A model generated the notes under the pieces. That model was given only the letters and a program-made list of their open reading frames with translations. It had not been told where the DNA came from and searched no databases. From NCBI GenBank assembly GCA_022496805.1, contig CM040085.1, positions 39,957,811 through 40,021,810 on the forward strand: a stretch of DNA of 64,000 nt, given 5' to 3'. Every line of letters begins with the position of its first letter. Within the stretch, counting starts at the first letter, position 1. The translations under genes were made by a program, and so were the position numbers. Source of the DNA: Pohlia nutans (taxonomy: Eukaryota; Streptophyta; Bryopsida; Bryales; Mniaceae). Shown one piece after another: positions 15,138 to 24,100 of this stretch.

Positions 15138-16042
15138 GGGTTTGGTGTTGCGTGATCCCACCGTTTCTTACGATGATGTTGTACATTTTTGGTACTTCTG
15201 TACTACTCTGTTAATTTGGACATAGGTTTTGCTTTCTATCATCTGTCTATTCCCTGTTTGGTATTCTTTTCTGTGAGTGTTTTGTACTGTCGGGAGTGGG
15301 TTTTTGTTTGGAAGGTTGACTGTTTTTGTGTATTTTATGGAAAGGCAATCTGGCATGGAGTTGTGTCATGACTGTATGTGCTTTAGGTTTAGGTTCAGCC
15401 TGACCGATTTACAGGTTGGGGTTTCTCGAATTGCCAAGTTTAGAGGAGGAGATGGCGGTTCATGCGTTCTAGGTATGTGCTTAACATTGGTCATTCTCAG
15501 TGTGCATGGTTACGGTTCAGACAATACTGGATTTCTTTCCTTCAGTTGATTACAATCGTGTAAGGAATTTTAGGCATCTTGAGACGTGTTACCGACAGTT
15601 TTTTTCAAATCAAGGACTTAGGCTTCAATCAAGTGCTCTTCTTTGAGGTTCCAAAACCGTTTGATGACCAACAGCTCTGCGCTAATAAGCGTGGGTAACA
15701 CGGTTTTGAAGTTGAGAGTGGGTTCGGTTTCACGCTTCTTCCAAGAGTTGTTTCGAGAACAGGGGAGCTTTCATAACCCTCCAAAGCCCATCTTCACGAG
15801 AAAATTATTCTCATTCTTGTGTGCCTGTTTTCTTCTTCGTCCCTAAACCGAATTCACGCGTTAGTAGCATTTTGAGATTCATTGCAGAAATGAGTTTATA
15901 AAAGACCTATTGTGGAGATCAATGTTGTTTGTTTATTTTATTTTATTTAGGGCAAAAATGTACGCCTTGAGAATATTCTTTCTGTTCCAGGTTCTGACCT
16001 TCCTTGCAGCAGCAGCCTTGGCATCTTCTTGATAACGTACCT

Positions 16043-17336
16043 ATGAACAAGACACGGATCTTCCGAGTGCCGAAACGGTTGCTCAACACCGCCAGTGCGC
16101 TGGTGGCGGTGTCGTTGACGCACATCCGGTACAAAGCCGGCGATTTGTTCGGCTGGGTCATGGGATGGTTCTCCTTGTTGCCTGTCTTCATCGCCTTCGG
16201 TGGCTTCACCACCCTGGTCCTCTTCAGACGAGAGCTCCAGACCTTCTTCTTCGCCATGGGCCTCCTCATTTGCGAGACTTCAAATCAGGTAGGTACCTGA
16301 AAAAACTCAATACCATCACCACTGCCTTCCAATCCTTCTCTGACCCCTTCCCAGTACTACTGCCTTGCATTGCTCTTTGTCTTTTTCTCAACGTGCATTT
16401 TCACTTCCCTCCTTTCATACCAAAATGAAGCCAAAACCCTAAAATTTTCCTCAATCGACTAGAGTACTGACATGATCAGTTTTTCATTTTCATAACATTC
16501 TAGAGCAATATTGATTGTCTACTCCTACTCCTTTCAGTGTAGGTAGTAATTATACTTGCCAACGCTTTCATTCATGAACTCAAGATGTGAGAGGATCTGT
16601 GAATCTTGACACTCTGATTTTTCTCTGCCACTGTGATTCTAGGCAACTCCTTTCATGAATGTATTGTTGGAGGGCCATTTTCACCTCTGTTTTTTCTTTC
16701 TTTTACAAAATTTTCTAAAATTCTCACTGAAATGTGCCATCCTTTCAAATTAAAAGTAGCGCACGTGTATGATGAGTAACTGGCCTGGGCAAGTTGCAGA
16801 TCATCAAGAACGTGGTGAAGGAGCCACGCCCCATAACATGTGCATCGCTGGAGGCGTGTGAATCGTTTGGCTGGCCATCGGGGCATTCACAGTTCATGGT
16901 ATTCTTTGCCATCTACCTGACGTACCTGGCCACCTTCAAGTTCACATTCTCGGCCGACTACGTGAAGAAGCTCACCATTGCACTGCCGTGGGCGCTGGCT
17001 CCCCTGGTCATGTACTCCCGCGTGTACTTGGGCTACCATTCTGTGACTCAAGTGTTTGCTGGAGCTGGCGTTGGCGTTTGTTTGGGCTCTCTGTGGTTTT
17101 GGTGTGTCCACCGCTATTTCAATCCCAAGTTCCAGCAGTTCGAGAAGTCCAAGTTCTGTCAGTTCTTCCGCATCAAGGACAGCAGCCATATCCCGGACGT
17201 CATTGGATTTGAGTACCAAGCCTCGCAGAAAGTGCGTGCAAAACTGAAGCTGCCAGGCCATCGTCCCAAGCATGGTCATCGGAGACCACGCCCTCTGGGG
17301 CCCTGTCACCGTTGTCGCCAAGCCAAGTGGGATTGA
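16043..17336 (+). CDS. Dolichyl-diphosphatase-like PAP2 phosphatase, 2 exons
   Basis: Exons are 16043-16288 and 16800-17336, 260 residues. The family hydrolyses dolichyl diphosphate in the ER membrane so that the lipid carrier of N-glycosylation can be reused. All phosphatase motifs are visible: KNVVKEPRP (K-x6-RP), WPSGHSQF (PSGH) and SRVYLGYH (SR-x5-H). They are embedded in four or more hydrophobic segments. The THIRYKAGD start and SSHIPDVIGFEY near the C-terminus match plant LPP-gamma/DOLPP1 proteins. After that the protein runs into about 30 basic residues (HRPKHGHRRPRPLGP) not expected from the family, which may be a real tail or an unrecognised splice. The ATG is the first in the exon; a shorter start is possible. 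Confidence 0.87.
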
Positions 17337-17494
17337 CAGAGCTCAAAATTCCAGTTGAATGTGAATTCTTATCCTGTCAACGTTCCAAGCTGCATCCTCC
17401 TGCACAATCCATGACTACCCAGCCATCAACAAGGTATGTGCACCCTTTTTACCACCTGAGCATATTTTCTATTATTAGATTGTAAGTATTTTAT
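17337..17494 (+). other. Putative 3' region of the phosphatase gene
   Basis: Follows the stop codon directly. AACAAGGTATGTG near 17429 resembles a splice donor, so the transcript could continue past a miniature element. No further exon could be shown. Confidence 0.3.
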
Positions 17495-18071
17495 TGTATC
17501 CCTAACTGCCTAAGCGTCCATTTTTTGGACGATGTACAGATTTCATCCATAATTTCTCATCCGTCATGCACTTATAGCAGTGTGGAATTTTTACTGTAGA
17601 TTCTATGGGAAGTCAGCTTCATGCATATGTGATCCGATTAGAAAGGGGATGATTTGTGAAATTTTTATGCCTCATTTCATGTTGTAGTGATTCACCCAAA
17701 AATTTGAAGATTTCAGTGTAAAAGTGGTAAAAAAAAAGTCAACTCATAAAATTAAGCAACCAAAAAATCTCCAAAAATCACTACACTTAGAGTATTACAT
17801 TCAACCAATCACAAAGAATTTCATCTGTAGATTATCAATATCTTATTCATAATTGAATTACAAAATAATTTTGAATTTCACGTTTCAAATTTTATACAAA
17901 ATTATTGGTAATAGCAATCATAGATCTAACCGTATGGATAGAATCTAAAATTCATAACGTACAACTTTTATTCATATATCAAGTTCAAAATATCCCTCTA
18001 GGTTGCATTTTATAATTCATCTTTGCAAAAACTGCCGAATTTGAAGAGGGCTACAGGCATTTAGGGGTTAA
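17495..18071. mobile_element. TTAA-flanked miniature element, family A copy 4
   Basis: About 577 bp, collinear with the copies at 733 and 6743. The left terminus is degenerate (TGTATCCCTAACTGCC) and its TTAA is lost. The right end TTTAGGGGTTAA finishes at 18071, where the TTAA is shared with the next element. Confidence 0.7.
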
Positions 18072-18305
18072 CCCCTAAAGGACCAAGAAGCCCAAATTGG
18101 GTCTCATGTTCTTTTAGCATTTTTGAGCAAGTCTTGTATGGAATTCCTTTAGTTCAAATTTATTTGTGTGTTGACCAACATATACAATGTTCTTCACTGA
18201 TTCTGATGACATAGAACTTGATCCCATCTGAATTGCATTTTTCACAATACAATCAATTAAATTTGTCATTTTGAAACCATGAATCCTCGGTCCTTCAGGG
18301 GTTAA
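18068..18305. mobile_element. TTAA-flanked miniature element, family C copy 2
   Basis: 238 bp whose two TTAA borders (18068-18071 and 18302-18305) are shared with the elements on either side. The termini read TTAACCCCTAAAGGACCAAG and a one-mismatch inverse. A palindrome, CCCAAATTGGG, lies at 18091-18101. It is the inverted homologue of 8780-9019. A 68-codon open frame on the minus strand (18114-18320) is probably fortuitous, because the sister copy is full of stops. Confidence 0.75.
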
Positions 18306-18847
18306 CCCTTTCCTGTGCATGCGTCCATATAATGGACGATGAACAGATTGTAAGCCTTCTCTTGACTACATCCTGTACAGTTTTTCATCCATTCAAATTT
18401 TTCTTGGTTCTTGTGCTAGTTGACTAACATTCGTACCGTATGGATCTTCAAAATAAGATATTGTGAATTTTTTTTAAATGACAAAATTAGGTTATGTCAA
18501 GTTTCATTCCTAGTTCAAAAAGTGAGATGTTAACAATGATTTTATAAAATAAGTAGAATCAAATAATGGAAATTATACCATCTCATAGTGCATATTATTC
18601 CAAATTCGTTATAATTTTTTTTAATTAAAAATTTTTAATTTGGAATTTTTAAGTGAATTTCAAAAGAAAACCTTGCAAAGTTAGCTAAATTTTATTAATA
18701 AAAAATAAGATGAATCCAACCGTACAGATGTGATCTATACATTGAGATTTACAACTTTTCTTTATATATCAACTTCATTTTTGTGATTCATCAAACATTT
18801 TATAACACATCTTTGAAATTGGTGGTGGCTTTGGACGTTAGGGTTAA
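18302..18847. mobile_element. TTAA-flanked miniature element, family B copy 1
   Basis: 546 bp beginning TTAACCCTTTCCTGTG at the TTAA shared with its neighbour and ending with TTGGACGTTAGGGTTAA at 18847. The subterminal palindrome at 18322-18338 has arms CGTCCA and TGGACG. The interior matches 46564-47089 and the inverted copies near 37010 and 44577. CCCTTT ends next to TTAA are typical of piggyBac-type elements. Confidence 0.75.
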
Positions 18848-19066
18848 AGAGGTCTTCAATGGATTTTAGCATGAATTATTTGGACATTGTATATGATGAA
18901 TAAGTTATGAATTTTCAAAGTTATAAATATATAAGCGTAATATAAATGGACCCTAGGTCTTGTTGTTGAGATGGTATATGTCCACAAAATAAACATTCTA
19001 AGTAAGAATTTAGGTTGGATGGGTTTGGGAGAGGGTAATTTTGGGTGTATATTTTGGCTTTTGCAT

Positions 19067-19600
19067 ATAACCCTCTAACCCTAAGCGACCGAAAGACCAT
19101 TTTTATGATCGTTGCTCTTTTTCTAAGGGCTACTTAGGATGAAAATTTTACTTTTATAAAAAATAAAAAATATTTCAAATGGTAAATCAAGTCTACTTTC
19201 CAACCCAATTTGAATAATGTCAATTCAAATTAAACTCCATTGAGGATAATTTTTCAAAGACAAAGACCTCAATATTGTCCTAGTGTTATAAAATTTACTA
19301 TTTGGAAAAACTAATGATGTTCTCTCCTTTGAAAAAAAATCTTTTTTGAATTTTAGAATAGAATGTCTAGTTTTAACCAATCATACCAAATTTCAAATTC
19401 TAAAAATAAAATTTGTAGTTTTAGTAAATATTAAATGGTAAATGCTTCTAAATTCATTAAATGAGTATCTAAAACAATTTTTGAGAGTGTAGCTATACTT
19501 TTTGAAAGTTTTTGAATGTTTTTCATTTTCTCTTTTGGACCAAACTTCATCAAAGTTGCAGAAGTAACATTTTAGAACACATCTAGGTTTTGTCCTTATA
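19067..19600. mobile_element. Degenerate TTAA-type element, family D copy 1
   Basis: The left end ATAACCCTCTAACCCTAAGC has a degenerate TTAA. The interior is the inverted homologue of the element at 24524-25065 (for example TTCATCAAAGTTGCAGAAGT near 19547 and its inverse near 24580). It abuts a short fused fragment of a family A right end (about 19597-19660). Confidence 0.6.
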
Positions 19601-19660
19601 ACCCCAAAGCGTCCTCACCCCTCTCCAAATTCGACAATTTTGCAATGATGCATGATGGAT

Positions 19661-21161
19661 GAAAAAACGTGGATGAATCATACAAAAATAAAACCCAACC
19701 ATTACCCAAAAAAAAAAGATAAATCCAAAATGTCATGTATTTTTGTTAATATTATTTAATTAAGCTTTCTTTTGAAATTCGATTAAAAATCCCAAATTAA
19801 CAATTTTTGTGGTTCTTAAAATTATGAGGTTCATAAAATTAACCTCATAATTGTGAGTGAATATGAGGTTCTCAAATTAACTTTTGGTTTTTTCTTTCTG
19901 TTGGTATAATTTGGCAAATTTCTGAATGATTTCAACTTCTATTTCAAAACTTAGAGACCATGATATCTTCTTTCTGTTGGTATAACTTGGTAACTTCCTA
20001 AATGCTTCATTTAAACGCTTGTGGATATGGCAGCAAACACTTCAAAGTCAGTAACGGATTTCACTGAAACTGTTGCAGTTTCAATCACCTTGACTGAAGC
20101 ATCAGATATACCGTATATACCTTTCCTAGTTTCTAGACCTATGAACACTAGAAAATCCTAGTTTTCAGCACCCCCAGCACTAGGAACTAGTGTTGGACTG
20201 GAATAGCATCATTTTATAATGATACCTTGAACAATGGTTCATCCTAAATACCTGTTGGAGGTTCACAACTTATAATGACTCTAATTCATTAAGACTCATG
20301 TAACACCGCTAAAATGTGACTTAGGTGCTCTGAAACATGCCATTTTAACGAAAATAACCATCAATTAGTCCAGTTACAAATAAAATATAGGGAAAATAGA
20401 GAAGACTAAGATACAATCAGCACAACCAAAGCAACTGACACAGTTTGCTGTGCAGCTCAGATGATCAGACCATCGGCACACATTTGCAATGATAGCTAAG
20501 GTCCCAAAACAACCTGTTCAATATTAACGAAGATAAATGAACGTCAATCCATTTACACAAGGCAGAAAAGCTGGAGGCAACTGATAAGCAAGAGCAACTG
20601 TAACACATACAGCTTCAACTACTACCTTCATGTGTTCTTTGAAACACAATTGAGAAGAGAAGGCTTTGAAACACAGTTGAGAAGAGAGGGCTATACAAAA
20701 GGCAACTACTGAAAATCGTCTCGCAACTGCAATGAACAGGTTGGACGAGATTGATTCTCCAACCAGGACAGTCTGCAAGCACTCCAGCTCCAGATGTCCT
20801 GGTTCATGCAATGTATGAAATCTTCATGCAAACTGACCGTGGGATATTTTACAGACCAGGATATGTCGTCGGTCGTCCCGTATTCAGGAAGGGTTCCCTG
20901 TCTGGCACCAGCCTAGAACCAGAACTAGAGACTTAAAAGCAAGACTAAGTTTTCATATAATCCAGTCTAAAGCCCCAAAATGCTGTCGGAAAGTATTTCC
21001 CCAAATTTCTTTGCCACATCTGAGTGTCGAGAGGTTTGAAAGGTGTTCCATGGCGATACTGGTGTAACCTCAGTTGAGGTTTAGTCTCTGATATGAAATT
21101 AAGAACTGCAATCCTGATTGAAAACATCCACCCCTGCCAAGTTGAGGAGAGAACTTGCCAG
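19661..21161. other. Gap downstream of the nucleoside kinase gene
   Basis: AT-rich sequence that becomes less so after 20000; the last part before 21161 probably contains the kinase 3' untranslated region. Open frames at 20524-20936 and 20945-21238 show no family features, and the second overlaps the last kinase exon on the same strand in another frame. Confidence 0.4.
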
Positions 21162-24100
21162 TTACACACGGAGGGAAGACATCCGTCGACTAAGATCTGT
21201 TGCATCCAGTTGCATGTTACCCAGGAGTTGAGCTCCATCAGGTCCTAGCAAGCCTCCTGAGCGGGGTACAACAACTTGACTTCCAGCTCCCAGTTGATTG
21301 TCCTTTGTTTGCTGCACATACTCAAAGAATTCCGCTACTTGTCTTGCATACCTTCATCAACAGCAAAGAGAACATTAAAAAGTAAGTCTTACAGAAATCA
21401 AGTAATCCCATGAATAAAACTCCTTTGAACCTTTACAGTCGGATCATTTTTGGAATTTGAAAACCAAGCAATCAAAAAGACCACCTTGTACAGAAACAGT
21501 AGGGTTCTCAGTTACCATGCACACAATGATCACTCCAGTTATTGAGCCAATAACAAACAATTGCCCATAGGACTTCTACCTCCCATTAACTGAAATAACT
21601 TTCAAGTCCGCAAAATAAATAACAGGTGTCAATGAGCACAAGTCAGGAGGTTTGAGCCAATTAGAGAGTGAAAGCAGCATCCAAGATTTGAATGTCTTAC
21701 TCTGTTTTCGCATCAATGTCTTTGTTGAAATCGATGTTCGTATCACAATCCAACATCAGTGCGGGAACCTGCAAAATCAGATTGCGACCAGGAATAAACA
21801 CCCAGGCACACTTAGGCATCCTACAACTATTCATCCTTCTAGAAAATTACCTATGTCCACAAAGATATCTTTTTGCACACAAAGATACCAATTTGATTCC
21901 AAATTTATATCTATTACAAGTAGTAATTGTATTGGAGATAAATAGTAATTGTATTAGAGAGATGTGGAAAAAACCTTTGTGTAAGAGACAAACTAGGAGA
22001 CAAACAAAGACTTTAACACCACTTTCTTTGACTCTTTTGTCTCCATCTTTGAATCTTTTGGTTTCTCTTTTTAGCATCTTTTGTTGTCATCTTCTGTTGT
22101 CTCTAAACTTCCACATTTCTCTCTAGTAAAATAACCCTATTAGATAAAAACTACTAGGTGTTAAATAGGCTCTAGATGGATGGTTCTCACACTTGGGCAA
22201 GAATATGCTAAACCCTCAAAAGTCTATTGGTCAATTTCAGAATCCTCATGAATTCAGTGATTCACATTACAAGTAAAAAGATGACTCTCAATCAGAATAC
22301 TGACAATGCATGTGCCTCAGTGGTAGTGACAATTGAAATCAGCAACATTCGATAGTCTTAGACTCATCGTACGCATGATTCACAGATATCGTCATAGGCA
22401 CAGATAGTAACAAATACAGTGTAATTCAACTGCTCCTCCCTTCATGATCCTTTGAAGCACCCATCATTGCAGGCATCTTCAGAATTCTAGTATGTACACG
22501 TTGGTATCTCATAATTACATATTTTCAGGTTTATGAAGTTGCTTGCTGGACTAACCTTTTGAATGCACGAGTGCACATGCTCGCCCTCCAGATAGAACAC
22601 CCGATCACGAATTCGATGTGACATTGGCTCCCTGAGAGCAGGACTAAGGGAAAGCATACCCCCGCTCTTTGTTTGCGCTGGTAATAGCCATTGCTCGTGT
22701 TTTTCATGAAGCCCTTGAAGATACTCTAAACTGACACCCTGTTCTTCTGGCCTGCAACAATCACATTAACGTAAGTTACTCAAGAAAGTAAGAGCTCCAA
22801 ACAGTCAGTTGTTCAGGCTAGATAAAACTAAGGCACATTCAAGCGTCTGTTATACACACTCAACACAGGCAATCAATCGTCTTTAAATTCAATCAACAAG
22901 ACGAATTACCACTGATTACATATGGAGCCAACCACAAAATAATTGTTGTGATTCCTGAATATTTTGACAGGGCTAACGAAAATACATGAGTCATATGAAT
23001 TTATGAAGCGATAACTTGCCTCTTTCGAGAATGTAGACGCTGCATGCAAGTGTCGGGGCTAGCTCGAAGGTAAATGAAGGCATCGGGAACTAATCCTGGT
23101 AGTTCCGACACAACTGGATTGAACCATGAGTCGTATATGCTGATTTCCATCTCGCTCATCCACTTGGCCTCGTGCACAGCACGTACAAATACCTGCTCAT
23201 GAAATAAAGATGGACCAGTAACATGAATACTCTTACTCGTTCACCAAATCAAATTCATAAGGAAAAAGTGAGGGGTTACCCAGGAATTCAAAGTGAGAGC
23301 TTAGTTTGAATTCCTAGTTTAACGCCTTTCATGACCCTCAAGAATTCAGTGATTCACACTACCAGTACTAGATGATTCTCAATCATACGCTGACAATGCA
23401 TGTGCCTCAGTGGTAGTGACAATTGAAATCGGCAACATTCGATAGTCTTAGACATATCGTATGCATGATTCACAAATATCGTCATCGGCACAGATAGTAA
23501 AAAAATAGGAATTCAAAGTAACAAATAGTTTAACTAGGAATTCAAAGTGAGGGCTTACCATTCGGTCACTGAAAACACTCCGCTCCATCAAACGCAAAGG
23601 CTTGACCCCATGTGCAGATTCTCGCTCTTGCATTAGACGGGTTACAAATACGTAGTTCTGGAATGTGTAAGCATATCGTTCTGGCTCCCGATAAAACGAC
23701 TCGAGAATGTTGTGATGGTTGGCACCTACATCTTGCCACTTTCCAACGGGTTCAGGGACAATCTGTGTACGTACGACACCCAAAGTCAGAAACATATTGA
23801 CAGTAAATTAAACCCACTTTCAGTTCTCAAAAGAAGGGAAATAAATCATAATACAAAATTATATCAGAATGCTGTTTATTAAGTGCCAGTACTAGATGAC
23901 TCTCAATCAGAATACTGACAATGCATGTGCCTCAGTGGTAGTGACAATTGAAATCGGCAACATTCGATAGTCTTAGACATATCGTATGCATGATTCACAG
24001 ATATCGTCATAGGCACAGATAGTAACGAATACATTGTAATTAAATGCCGCTAGCACAAGAAGACGATTTAGCGATGGTACAAGAGGGAAGAAATATTAAT

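Noticed and set aside
18114..18320. 68-codon minus-strand frame inside a family C element
   Set aside because: The full-length sister element at 8780-9019 has several stops in the same frame and no transposase motif is seen.
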